Shown here piece after piece: positions 26,752-35,358 of a DNA stretch of 64,000 nucleotides; within the stretch, counting starts at the first letter, position 1; each line of letters begins with the position of its first letter. A program made the translations under genes and the position numbers. This stretch comes from Janthinobacterium saanense (GTDB lineage Bacteria; Pseudomonadota; Gammaproteobacteria; Burkholderiales; Burkholderiaceae_D): positions 496,001 to 560,000 of the forward strand of contig NZ_JACHCI010000001.1 in assembly GCF_014200675.1 (NCBI RefSeq), in the 5' to 3' direction. Below the pieces are notes generated by a model. That model saw only the letters and a list, made by a program, of their open reading frames with translations. It was not told the DNA's origin and made no database searches.

Positions 26752-26985
26752 ATGTTTGCCACTGCCTATCTTGCCACCTTGCGCCGCATGCTGCCCATCT
26801 TCGCGGCCGCTGCTGCCGGTTCCCTGATCGCCTTCTGGTTCAGCGGCGCCGCCATCCTGGCCACGCCTGCCATCTGGCTGGCGCTGCTGGCCACTTTCCT
26901 GCTGTCGGCGCTGATGTTTACGCCGCTGGCCTTGCATCGGCGGCAACTGGCGACGCGCCAGGTCCGTGGTAAAAAGTTACGCTAA
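26752..26985 (+). CDS. Small two-span membrane protein, unknown function
   Basis: 77 residues from the ATG at 26752, after CAGGAGTCTACG. Two hydrophobic segments (LPIFAAAAAGSLIAFWF and LATPAIWLALLATFLLSALMF) and a basic C-terminus (HRRQLATRQVRGKKLR) indicate a small inner-membrane protein with the tail inside. It converges on the GlxA-type regulator with five bases between. I do not recognise the family. Confidence 0.7.
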   Translation: MFATAYLATLRRMLPIFAAAAAGSLIAFWFSGAAILATPAIWLALLATFLLSALMFTPLALHRRQLATRQVRGKKLR

Positions 26986-26990
26986 GCCCC

Positions 26991-27998
26991 TTATTCACGC
27001 CTGGTACTGGAAAAGCGTTCGCGGTAATCGCGTGGGGTGATGCCCAGTTTCTTGTGGAATAGCCGGCGCAAGCGCTCTTCGCTATGCAAGCCTGTCTGGG
27101 CCGCGACCTGTTTCAGCGACGTGACGTTATCTTCGAGCAGGCGGCGCGCTACTTCAAAGCGCGCCGTTTCGATGAATTCCGTGGGGCTGGTGCTGGTTTC
27201 GCGCTGGAATACGCGCGTAAAATTGCGCTCGCTCATGGCCAGCCTGGCCGCCAGCAGCGGTATCGTCAACGGCTGGGCCAGATGTTCCATGATCCAGCCC
27301 TGCAACTGGCGCATGCCTGGATGCGTCGTCATCTGGCTGGCCAGGTGCACGGAAAATTGCGACTGGCCGCCCGGCCGTTTCAGATACACCACCAGGTCGC
27401 GCGCCACTTCCAGCGCGATGTCGCGGCTGAAATGTTCTTCCACCAGCGCCAGGGCCAGGTCGATGCCGGCCGTCACGCCAGCCGAGGTCCACAAGTTTCC
27501 TTCGCGCACGAAAATCGCATCGGCATTCACGTTGATTCTTGGGTAGCGCTGGCGCAGGCTGTCCACCGCGCTCCAGTGCGTGGCGGCGCTCTTGCCGTCC
27601 AGAATGCCAGCCTCGGCCAGGAAGAAGCAGCCCGTGCACAAGGCCGCCAGGGTCGATATGCGGGGCGCCGCTTCGGCCACCCAGGTGGCGATGGCCGGCA
27701 GCTCTTGTAATACTTCTTCCACGTTGTGGCAGCCGACGATCACGGCCAGGTCGGGCAGGCGTGTGCTGTCGAGCGCTTTGCTGGCGTGCAAGGACATCAA
27801 GGTATCGGACTCGACAGGCCCAACGCTGGTCGAGGCGATTTGCACGTCATAGCCACCAGGCAACTGGCGCAGGCGCAAATGGGTGTTGGCGTAGTCAAAC
27901 ACCTTCATGGCGCCTATCGCTTCGAGCGCCTTGAAGCCGGGATAAACGATGATGTCGACGCTGCGCAGTGGGGTGTCAGTGGAGGTTTGCTTGATCAT
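26991..27998 (-). CDS. GlxA-family transcriptional regulator (DJ-1/PfpI domain plus AraC HTH)
   Basis: 335 residues from the ATG at 27998; a TTG further upstream is possible. The N-terminal DJ-1/PfpI-like domain (about 10-190) keeps a Cys at the elbow (STLAALCTGCFFLAEAG) and a His (ATHWSAVDSLRQRYP). The C-terminal AraC-type double HTH (about 225-325) is clear: LAARLAMSERNFTRVFQRE and QVAAQTGLHSEERLRRLFHKKLGITPRDYRERF. GlxA-type proteins regulate amine, arginine or methylglyoxal-linked genes in other bacteria. The target here is not obvious. Confidence 0.92.
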   Translation of the reverse strand: MIKQTSTDTPLRSVDIIVYPGFKALEAIGAMKVFDYANTHLRLRQLPGGYDVQIASTSVGPVESDTLMSLHASKALDSTRLPDLAVIVGCHNVEEVLQELPAIATWVAEAAPRISTLAALCTGCFFLAEAGILDGKSAATHWSAVDSLRQRYPRINVNADAIFVREGNLWTSAGVTAGIDLALALVEEHFSRDIALEVARDLVVYLKRPGGQSQFSVHLASQMTTHPGMRQLQGWIMEHLAQPLTIPLLAARLAMSERNFTRVFQRETSTSPTEFIETARFEVARRLLEDNVTSLKQVAAQTGLHSEERLRRLFHKKLGITPRDYRERFSSTRRE

Positions 27999-28113
27999 GC
28001 GATATGCGCGAGGGTGAAAAATACTGCCATAATGCAACAACAGTGCTGCCGTAGATTAGCATGGAATAATCCACAGGCTGGCTGTCCCCCCACTCATCAG
28101 ATTTCCCGATACC

Positions 28114-31056
28114 GTGCGCATATACACTTTTCTTGCCAGCTTGTGCCTCATGCTGTGGGCCGGCCTGGCCCAGGCTGCCACACTCAACTTCAATGGCGCC
28201 GATGTGAACGGCTGCAGCCGCAGCGGCACGCAATACACTTGCGCGTCCTTGTCGCTGGCCGATACCGACGCCATCGTGATTGCCAGCGGCGCGGCTGTCA
28301 CCGTCAACAGTGCATTGACGATCACCTATAACCAGGGCTTGACGATGAGTGGCAGCGCCGCCCTGACGGTGAAGGGCAACTTCGACATGACGAATGTCAA
28401 TCCCAATAACCTGAGGATCACGGGCGGCAGTCTGGCGGCGCCGGGCAACACCTTCAGCATGGGCGCACAGGCGCAGACCATCAGCGCGAATATTTCTGCA
28501 GCCAGCATCAGCATGGGCTCGAACAATGTCAATGTGACGGGCAGCATTAGCGCTACGGGCCAGGTGAGTATTGCTTCCGGTTCCACCATCAATGGACCGA
28601 TCAGCGGCGACACCGTCAATATCCTGGCGGCCAATAGCCAGATCACGGGCGATATCACGGCCGCGACTGCCATCACCGTCGGTTCCGGCAGCCAGGTCAA
28701 GGGCAATCTGACCGCGCCCACCGTCAGCCTGCAGGCGTCCAGCCTGTCCGTCACGGGCAATGTGAAGGCCTTGAAGTCCTTGACGATAGAATCGGGCAAC
28801 AACATCAAGGGCAATGTGGAGGGCGGCAACGTGACCCTCAACGATTCGAACGCCTACATCACCGGCAATGCCCTGGTCGACCATATCACCCTGGGCTGGC
28901 AGGGCCGGGTGCAGCAAACCATCACTTGCAAAGCCTATACGCCAGCCAATCCCTGCAGTTGCGTGACCAATAACAGCGGCTATGCCTATACCGATCCATT
29001 GGGGCCGAAATGTAGCGCGCCCACTCCCGCTGGCCCCGATCACTTCCAGATCACCCATCCACCTACCGCGCTGAGCTGCTCGCCGGCGCCCGTCACGGTG
29101 ACGGCGTGCGCCGATGCCGCTTGCAGCACCGTCTACACGGGCGCGGCGCAAGTGACCCTGACGCCCGGCGGCGCCACGGCGCAAATCAATGCCAGCACGC
29201 CAGCCACCGGCATCGCCACCTCCAGCGTGTCACAGACCACGCCCGCCAGCAATGTTTTAATTGGCTTGAGCAGTACGCCGACCACCACCGGCGCGCTGGT
29301 GTGCAAGAGCAGCGTCGACAACAGCACGACGAATTGCAGGATGGCTTTTGTCAGCAGCGCGCTGCAGCTCAGTGGCGCGCCCCGTTATGCGGAACAGGAT
29401 GCAGCGATCAGCATCAGCGCCTTGCAGGCATCGTCGTCGAATCCCCGTGCCTGCGTGCCCCTGTTTGCCGGACAAAACAAGACCATCACGCTGAAATGCA
29501 GTTATGCCGACCCATCGTCTGGCACCTTGCCTGCGCGCATCAAGGATGCGAATGGCAATCCTGTCGCGCTCGGTGTTAATGCCGGCAGCGCCTGCAGCGC
29601 GGCCGGTGCGCCTGTCAGCCTGAGCTTCGATTCAAATGGACTCGCGACGCCATTGATGACCTATGCCGACGTGGGCACGCTGGGCCTGAGCGCCACCTAT
29701 GCTTCCACCAGCGGCAGCGACAGCGGCTTGACGATGACGGGCAGCGGCAATGTCATCGTCGCGCCGAAAAGTTTTTCCTTCAGCGCGATTACCACGCCGC
29801 AGCGCGCTGGCGTGGCCGTCACGCCTGTGTCGCCAGCAACGGCCATCAATGTGTCGGCCCTGAATGCCCTGGGCAAGGTGACGCCGAATTTCGGCCGCGA
29901 ATCGGTCACGCAAACGGTGGGCCTGGATCGTCTGTTTGTGGCGCCAGTTTTTTCGGGCAACAATAATCCTGCCGTCGTGGGTAGTGTGCTTTTTGCAGGC
30001 AACGGCGTGGGCACGGCCACCGGCATGAGCTGGCCGGAAACGGGCACCATCCAGTTCACGGCCACTTTAGCTACTTACCAGAGCGCAGCCTTGCCAGCCA
30101 CGGGCAATAGCGCCAGCGTGCAGTTTGTTCCGCATCATTTCATCACGGAAACGGTCGGTACGCCGCCCATGGCATGCTTATCGTCCTTGAACTGCGCCGG
30201 CTCGCCAGCGGCTTTTGTGTATTCCGGCCAGCCCTTCAATTTGCGCGTGACGGCGCAAAATGTCGGCAATGCCACCACCATCAATTTCGACGGGCGCGAC
30301 AGCAGCTTGAGCGCCAAGGTCAATCTGCAGGGCTACGATGCGGCCAGCGGCACGACGGCTTTTCCACCAAGTAACCCCAGTGGCAGCCGCTTGACCGATG
30401 GCAGCGCCGCACAAAATACGGTGACCGGCATCGCGCCGGCCAGCTTTACTGCGGGCGTTGCCAACACCCCAATCGCCTACCGTTTCCCGGGTGCTTATGC
30501 CGTGCCGGCAGGCGCCACAGCGCTGGCGCCGCCCACGGGCGTGCTGTTCCGTGCCACCACCACCTATGCGAATGGCATGGGAGTCAGTTCCTCATCAGTC
30601 TCGGCCCCTGCCTTTCCCTCGGGCGGGGGCGGCACGGAAGCCAAGCTGACGGTGCTGACGGGCCGCATCATGGTGCCCAATAGCTATGGTTCGGAGCGCT
30701 TGCCGATGCGCCTGCCGGTGCAGGTGCAATACTGGGATGGCGGCTGGAAAACCACTACCTCCGACAGCGTCAGCAGTTTTACGCAGACGGGCGTGATCCT
30801 GGTCAATTGCAGCAAAGGTTTGGCTTCCGGCGGCAATAGCTGCAATGGTGCGGCAAAAGCAGCGCAGGGCACGTACACCGTCAGCACGGGCGTCTTGCCG
30901 CAGCCAAACGGGCAACTGGTGTTGCTGGCGCCTGGCCTGGCGGGCAGCGTCGATGTGTCGGTGGGCGCCTTTCCTTATCTGCCCAGCACCATCGGGCGCG
31001 CCGTTTTTGGCGTCTACAAATCGGGTCCGGTGATTTATCTGAGGGAGATGTATTGA
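28114..31056 (+). CDS. MshQ-like secreted protein with DUF6701 domain
   Basis: 980 residues with a GTG start that gives a good signal peptide (RIYTFLASLCLMLWAGLAQA). The N-terminal part (about 25-270) is a Ser/Asn/Gly-rich repetitive beta-solenoid-like region with SGSAALTVKGN, GSQVKGNLTAP and NNIKGNVEGG units. A Cys pair follows (NPCSCVTNNSGY), then a domain beginning HFQITHPPTALSCSPAPVTVTACAD, as in MSHA biogenesis protein MshQ and DUF6701 proteins. The C-terminal half is a long beta-rich region ending VFGVYKSGPVIYLREMY. MshQ normally sits at the end of a type IV pilus cluster, but no pilus gene is adjacent. Probably a large adhesin-like surface protein. Confidence 0.85.
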   Translation: MRIYTFLASLCLMLWAGLAQAATLNFNGADVNGCSRSGTQYTCASLSLADTDAIVIASGAAVTVNSALTITYNQGLTMSGSAALTVKGNFDMTNVNPNNLRITGGSLAAPGNTFSMGAQAQTISANISAASISMGSNNVNVTGSISATGQVSIASGSTINGPISGDTVNILAANSQITGDITAATAITVGSGSQVKGNLTAPTVSLQASSLSVTGNVKALKSLTIESGNNIKGNVEGGNVTLNDSNAYITGNALVDHITLGWQGRVQQTITCKAYTPANPCSCVTNNSGYAYTDPLGPKCSAPTPAGPDHFQITHPPTALSCSPAPVTVTACADAACSTVYTGAAQVTLTPGGATAQINASTPATGIATSSVSQTTPASNVLIGLSSTPTTTGALVCKSSVDNSTTNCRMAFVSSALQLSGAPRYAEQDAAISISALQASSSNPRACVPLFAGQNKTITLKCSYADPSSGTLPARIKDANGNPVALGVNAGSACSAAGAPVSLSFDSNGLATPLMTYADVGTLGLSATYASTSGSDSGLTMTGSGNVIVAPKSFSFSAITTPQRAGVAVTPVSPATAINVSALNALGKVTPNFGRESVTQTVGLDRLFVAPVFSGNNNPAVVGSVLFAGNGVGTATGMSWPETGTIQFTATLATYQSAALPATGNSASVQFVPHHFITETVGTPPMACLSSLNCAGSPAAFVYSGQPFNLRVTAQNVGNATTINFDGRDSSLSAKVNLQGYDAASGTTAFPPSNPSGSRLTDGSAAQNTVTGIAPASFTAGVANTPIAYRFPGAYAVPAGATALAPPTGVLFRATTTYANGMGVSSSSVSAPAFPSGGGGTEAKLTVLTGRIMVPNSYGSERLPMRLPVQVQYWDGGWKTTTSDSVSSFTQTGVILVNCSKGLASGGNSCNGAAKAAQGTYTVSTGVLPQPNGQLVLLAPGLAGSVDVSVGAFPYLPSTIGRAVFGVYKSGPVIYLREMY

Positions 31057-31162
31057 CAAGCCATCAAGGTAAAGGAGGGGTCGACGCAGACTCGGAAAAA
31101 ACGCAGTAAGATGCTTTCCGCGCTACACGTACTTCTTCTAACCTGAACTGATTGGACACCCT

Positions 31163-31861
31163 ATGAGCACAACTTCGCAGTGGATCGACGTCGCCAGCCC
31201 GAATGGCAGCTTCCAGGCTTACCTGGCCGTGCCGCATATCGGCAAAGGCCCCGGCATCATCCTGTTGCAGGAAATTTTTGGTGTCAACGAGCACATCCGT
31301 GCCGTGGCTGACCAGTACGCCGCCGATGGCTACGTGGTGCTGGTGCCTGACCTGTTCTGGCGCGAAGGCGCACACATCGAGCTGGGCTATGACGAAGCGG
31401 GCTGGAAACGCGCCGTCGAACTGATGCAGGCTACCGACAACGAGCACGCGCTGGAAGACATCACCGCCACCGTCGCCGCCCTGCGCGCGCGCCCTGAAGT
31501 GGAAGGCAAGATCGCCTCCATCGGCTATTGCTTCGGCGGCCGTCTGTCTTACCGCACGGCTGCTGCCGGCCTGGTCGATGCAGCGATTGCCTACTATGGC
31601 GGCGGCATCCAGAACCAGCTGGGCCTGGCCGACCAGATCAAGGTGCCGCTGCTGATGCATTTCGGCGGTCAGGACAGCCATATCCCGCCGGAAGCCGTGC
31701 AACAGATCGCCCAGCGCTTTGAAGACCGTGAAGAAGTGGAAATCCACATCTATCCGGGCGCCGAGCATGGTTTCAACTGCACCCACCGCTCCAGCTATCA
31801 CCAGCGCGCAGCCACCCAGGCGCATGGCAATTCGCTGATTTTCCTGTCGGAAAATCTGTAA
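31163..31861 (+). CDS. Dienelactone hydrolase family protein
   Basis: Alpha/beta hydrolase of the carboxymethylenebutenolidase type. 232 residues, usual length. The Cys-Asp-His triad is in place: SIGYCFGGRLSY (Cys), FGGQDSHIPPEA (Asp) and GAEHGFNC (His). An early Glu in LLQEIFGVNEHIR is also typical. Cytoplasmic. No ring-cleavage genes surround it, so the true substrate is uncertain. The ATG follows TTGGACACCCT. Confidence 0.93.
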   Translation: MSTTSQWIDVASPNGSFQAYLAVPHIGKGPGIILLQEIFGVNEHIRAVADQYAADGYVVLVPDLFWREGAHIELGYDEAGWKRAVELMQATDNEHALEDITATVAALRARPEVEGKIASIGYCFGGRLSYRTAAAGLVDAAIAYYGGGIQNQLGLADQIKVPLLMHFGGQDSHIPPEAVQQIAQRFEDREEVEIHIYPGAEHGFNCTHRSSYHQRAATQAHGNSLIFLSENL

Positions 31862-31897
31862 TAGATTGTTGAAAAAGCGGACAGCAAGCGCTGCCCC

Positions 31898-32014
31898 TTG
31901 AGCAGCAAAACCGCACGGGCGCTACAATAGCGCCTGTGCCGGGTCTCCCCGGCAGGCGGGCACGGCGCTACGTAACAGCGCCCCGCAAACCCAGACTAGG
32001 ATGTTGAATTAAAG
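31898..32014 (+). promoter_or_regulatory. Promoter and structured leader of the SRPBCC gene
   Basis: A candidate -35 TTGAGC (31898-31903) and -10 TACAAT (31923-31928), 19 bases apart, precede two strong hairpins. The first (31931-31958) pairs TGCCGGG with CCCGGCA and adds an outer CGCC/GGCG. The second pairs GGCGCT (31964-31969) with AGCGCC (31977-31982). They would sit near the very 5' end of an approximately 80-base leader. No U-run follows them, so they are not plain terminators. Confidence 0.55.
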
Positions 32015-32431
32015 ATGGCCCAAGTAATTGTTTCTGTGACATTGGCGGCAAGCGCCGAACGCGTGTGGGATTTTATCGGCGGCTTCCAGTCGCTGGCTGA
32101 ATGGTCTAGCTCGATCAAGACCAGTTTGGCAGAGCAGGGCGGCCGGGTGCGCCGCCTGAAGACCACGGATGGCGCCATCATCGCCGAACGTCTGCAAAGT
32201 TTCAGCGAAGCGGACAAGAGTTATAGCTACACCATCGTCTCGGGACCGATACCCGTCAAGAATTACCGCTCCACCCTGCGCGTCAGCGGTGAACCGGGCG
32301 CCACCTCCTGCGTGGCCGAATGGTCGAGCGAGTTCGATGCGGCCGAAGGCGTGGAAGACGTCATGATCGCCGCGTTTCAACATCTGTATGAAACGGCCTT
32401 CGCCGACCTGAAACGCATCATGGCAATCTAA
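32015..32431 (+). CDS. SRPBCC (START-like) family protein
   Basis: 138 residues. The fold is indicated by VTLAASAERVWDFIGGFQSLAEWSS at the N-terminus, central strands GGRVRRLKTTDGAIIAERL and YSYTIVSGPIPVKNYRSTLRV, and a long C-terminal helix (VMIAAFQHLYETAFADLKRIM). These proteins bind hydrophobic ligands in a deep pocket. The ligand is unknown. A strong bidirectional terminator follows. The start lacks a strong SD but leads straight into the domain. Confidence 0.88.
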   Translation: MAQVIVSVTLAASAERVWDFIGGFQSLAEWSSSIKTSLAEQGGRVRRLKTTDGAIIAERLQSFSEADKSYSYTIVSGPIPVKNYRSTLRVSGEPGATSCVAEWSSEFDAAEGVEDVMIAAFQHLYETAFADLKRIMAI

Positions 32432-32434
32432 ACA

Positions 32435-32471
32435 AGAGGGGCAGTTCTGATGAACTGCCCCTCTTTGTTTT
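32435..32471. terminator. Strong bidirectional terminator
   Basis: A 13-bp perfect stem, AGAGGGGCAGTTC (32435-32447) with GAACTGCCCCTCT (32452-32464), around a TGAT loop. It is followed by TTGTTTT on the plus strand, and on the minus strand the hairpin is followed by TTGTTT. It serves the SRPBCC gene and probably the convergent M28 peptidase gene, whose stop is at 32470-32472. Confidence 0.92.
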
Positions 32472-34098
32472 AGCGCTTCACTTTGCCAAACGCTTCACCC
32501 TTGTTCCAGGTTGGCATGGTCTTGTCGTTGGCCACTTCATAACCGAGGTTCAGGGTAAATTGCGCCTGCTGCACCATGCCCGACAAATCCCAGGCCGGGT
32601 TGTATTCATCGGTCACCTGGTGATAGACCTTCTTGAAGGCCACCATGCGCTCGTTTGACTCTTTCGGATCTTTCACGAAATCAAAGTAGCCGTCGCCGGA
32701 AAATACGGCCGAGCCCACGTTGAAGGCGGGCACGCCGGCCTTGGCAAAGCTGAAATGGTCGGCGCGGAAAAAGGCGCCCGACAGGTCGGGAATCGCTGGC
32801 GCCAGGCGTAATCCCATGCGCTTGGCGACCTTGCCGGCGCTGGCGTACAGGCTGCTGCGCTCGGCGCCGGCCACGCCGATGTCGCGCGTCTTGCCAACGA
32901 AGTTCATGCTGTCCAGGTTCAGGTCGGCAGCGGTTTTGTCCAGCGGCCACAACGGTGTGCGGACCCAGGCAGTGCTGCCCAGCATGCCGGTTTCTTCGCC
33001 GGCCGGCCACAGGAAGATTTGCGTGCGGCGCGCTGGTTGCTTCACGGCCACTTGCGCCATGGCCAGCAAGGCTGCCGCGCCCGAGGCATTGTCGACCGCA
33101 CCGTTATAAATGTGGTCGGTCTTGTCGCCGCGCGCCTGGCCGCCTTCATCGATGCCCAGATGATCCCAGTGGGCCGAATAAATCACGGCTTCGTCTTTCA
33201 GCTTGGGATCGGTGCCCGGCACGATGCCGGCCACATTGAATTGCTCGATGCTGCGGATCTTGCTGTCGACCTTCACTTGCACGGTGGCGTTCAGGGCGAC
33301 GGGCTGGAAGTCGCGCGTTTCAGCCTTGGCGCGCAGGGCGTCCAGGTCCTGGCCGGCCGCCTGGAACAGTTCGCGCGCCGTGTCTTCCTGCAGCCAGCCT
33401 TCGAAGGCATTGCCGGCGCCTGCCAGGTTGAAGCGTTCATGGCTGAAGCCGTTGGCAGGCACGCTCCAAGGGTAGGATGCCGATTCCGTCGTGTGGATCA
33501 GCAACACGCCGGCGGCGCCCTGGCGCAGCGCTTCCTCGTATTTGTAGACCCAGCGGCCGTAATAGGTGAGCGACTTGCCGGCGAAACGATTCGGTTCGGC
33601 AGCCGTCGGTTGCGGGTCGTTGACCATCATCACCAGCAGCTTGCCCTTGACGTCGATGCCCTTGAAATCGTCCCATTGCTCTTCGGGCGCGCGGATGCCG
33701 TAGCCGACGAAGACGACCGGTGCGTCGAAGGCCACTTTTTGCTGGCCGTTCGAGGCGCCATACACGATGCCCTTGCCCACCTCGGGCGAGAAGGTCTTGC
33801 CGCCGGCCGTGAAGCTGACCGTACTGTCAGGCAAGGCTTTGCTGCCGACAATCTTCACGCCCTGGCGATACGTGCCGTCTTTCAATGGTTGCAAACCGAT
33901 GATGGCTGCCTGGGTTTCCAGGTAGCGCACCGCCAGGTCGCCGCCGCGCTGGCCCGTGCCGCGTCCTTCCAGCAAGTCGTCGGCCAGGAATGATAAATGG
34001 GCGCGCAGCGGCGCTTCGGCGACGACGGGCAGGGGCTGGGCATGGGCGTAGCTGCTGAGCAAGGCGATGCCGACAGCGAGGGCGAGGGGTGAACGCAT
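32470..34098 (-). CDS. Secreted M28 family zinc peptidase with PA domain
   Basis: 542 residues. Signal peptide ([21 protein letters not shown]) and an N-terminal helical lead ([22 protein letters not shown]). A PA insert is in the middle (about 130-260). The M28 co-catalytic zinc residues are visible: [34 protein letters not shown], and a late [11 protein letters not shown]. Predicted periplasmic or extracellular aminopeptidase. SD TTTTGGAG lies before the ATG. It is divergent from the alpha/beta hydrolase gene. Confidence 0.94.
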   Translation of the reverse strand: MRSPLALAVGIALLSSYAHAQPLPVVAEAPLRAHLSFLADDLLEGRGTGQRGGDLAVRYLETQAAIIGLQPLKDGTYRQGVKIVGSKALPDSTVSFTAGGKTFSPEVGKGIVYGASNGQQKVAFDAPVVFVGYGIRAPEEQWDDFKGIDVKGKLLVMMVNDPQPTAAEPNRFAGKSLTYYGRWVYKYEEALRQGAAGVLLIHTTESASYPWSVPANGFSHERFNLAGAGNAFEGWLQEDTARELFQAAGQDLDALRAKAETRDFQPVALNATVQVKVDSKIRSIEQFNVAGIVPGTDPKLKDEAVIYSAHWDHLGIDEGGQARGDKTDHIYNGAVDNASGAAALLAMAQVAVKQPARRTQIFLWPAGEETGMLGSTAWVRTPLWPLDKTAADLNLDSMNFVGKTRDIGVAGAERSSLYASAGKVAKRMGLRLAPAIPDLSGAFFRADHFSFAKAGVPAFNVGSAVFSGDGYFDFVKDPKESNERMVAFKKVYHQVTDEYNPAWDLSGMVQQAQFTLNLGYEVANDKTMPTWNKGEAFGKVKR

Positions 34099-34270
34099 GA
34101 AGACTCCAAAAGTGAAAACGGGTAGGCGATGCCGGGATCAGGGTCTGGCATCAGAGGCAATCTTACTCTACCGCAAGCGGCGGCGCGAGGCGTGCGGCGC
34201 GGCTGCAACGATCCGGGCCACAATGCAGCTTGGCCGCCAGCCGGCTGGCCCCACAACAGGGAGCGTCACC

Positions 34271-35143
34271 ATGAGCGCAGCAGAGAGCAGCTTGCAGCAC
34301 AGTCATTCTGGCAACACCGTGCAGACCGCCGATGGCAGTTTGATTTACTACAAGGACTGGGGCAGCGGCGCGCCGGTCGTCTTCAGTCACGGCTGGCCCT
34401 TGTCGTCCGACGCCTGGGAAGACCAGATGTTTTTTCTCGCTGAGCATGGTTACAGGGTCATCGCGCATGACCGGCGCGGCCATGGCCGTTCCAGCCAGCC
34501 TTTCCAGGGCAACGACATGGATACCTATGCCGACGACCTGGCCACCCTGATCGAAGCGCTGGACTTGCAGGGCGCCACCCTGGTCGGGCATTCCACGGGC
34601 GGTGGCGAAGTGGCGCGCTACATCGGTCGTCATGGCACGGACCGCCTGGCCGGCGCCGTGCTGGTGGGCGCCGTGCCGCCGCTGATGCTGAAAACAGACA
34701 ACAATCCGCTGGGGTTGCCGCTATCGGCTTTTGACGACATCCGCGCCGGCGTACACAAGGACCGCAGCCAGTTCTTCCGCGACTTGAGCGAGCCCTTTTA
34801 TGGTTATAACCGGCCCGGCGCGCAGGTGTCGCAAGGCGTGCGCGACAGTTTCTGGCGGCAGGGCATGCAAGCGGGCATGCCGGCCGCCTATTTGTGCATC
34901 AAGCAATTTTCGGAAACGGATTTCACGCCGGATCTGGCCAAATTTGACGTGCCCACCCTGGTGATCCATGGCGACGATGACCAGATCGTGCCGATCGCCG
35001 CCTCGGCCAGGCGCACGGCGGAATTGATTATCGGTAGCAAGCTGCTGGTGTATGCGGGCGCGCCGCACGGTCTGGCGAGCACCCACAAGGACAGGTTGAA
35101 TCAGGACTTGCTGGCTTTTTTGTCTAACCCGGGAGCCGTGTAA
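34271..35143 (+). CDS. Alpha/beta hydrolase (non-haem chloroperoxidase-like)
   Basis: 290 residues from the ATG at 34271 (GGGAGCGTCACC upstream); the frame is open further up but that part encodes Arg-rich junk. Triad: Ser in [13 protein letters not shown], Asp in [10 protein letters not shown], His in APHGLASTH. An oxyanion lead [13 protein letters not shown] and [17 protein letters not shown] are classic for the perhydrolase/chloroperoxidase group. Cytoplasmic; no signal peptide. Substrate unknown. Confidence 0.93.
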   Translation: MSAAESSLQHSHSGNTVQTADGSLIYYKDWGSGAPVVFSHGWPLSSDAWEDQMFFLAEHGYRVIAHDRRGHGRSSQPFQGNDMDTYADDLATLIEALDLQGATLVGHSTGGGEVARYIGRHGTDRLAGAVLVGAVPPLMLKTDNNPLGLPLSAFDDIRAGVHKDRSQFFRDLSEPFYGYNRPGAQVSQGVRDSFWRQGMQAGMPAAYLCIKQFSETDFTPDLAKFDVPTLVIHGDDDQIVPIAASARRTAELIIGSKLLVYAGAPHGLASTHKDRLNQDLLAFLSNPGAV

Positions 35144-35358
35144 TGTCCGGGCCAGCGGTGCTGCCGTATTTCTTATTAAAGATTCAATGTTGACACTGTT
35201 TTGCACCAATTACGTGCGGATCGCCGATTTTTCTGCGTTTTAGGACGCAAAAAACGGCGTTATCCGGTCGGCATCCACCCGGTATCGTCCAGTAAAGAGT
35301 AAACTAGAGGATACACTCTTTCGCATTGGGCGATTCGAGCGAACTTGTGAGTGATTTC

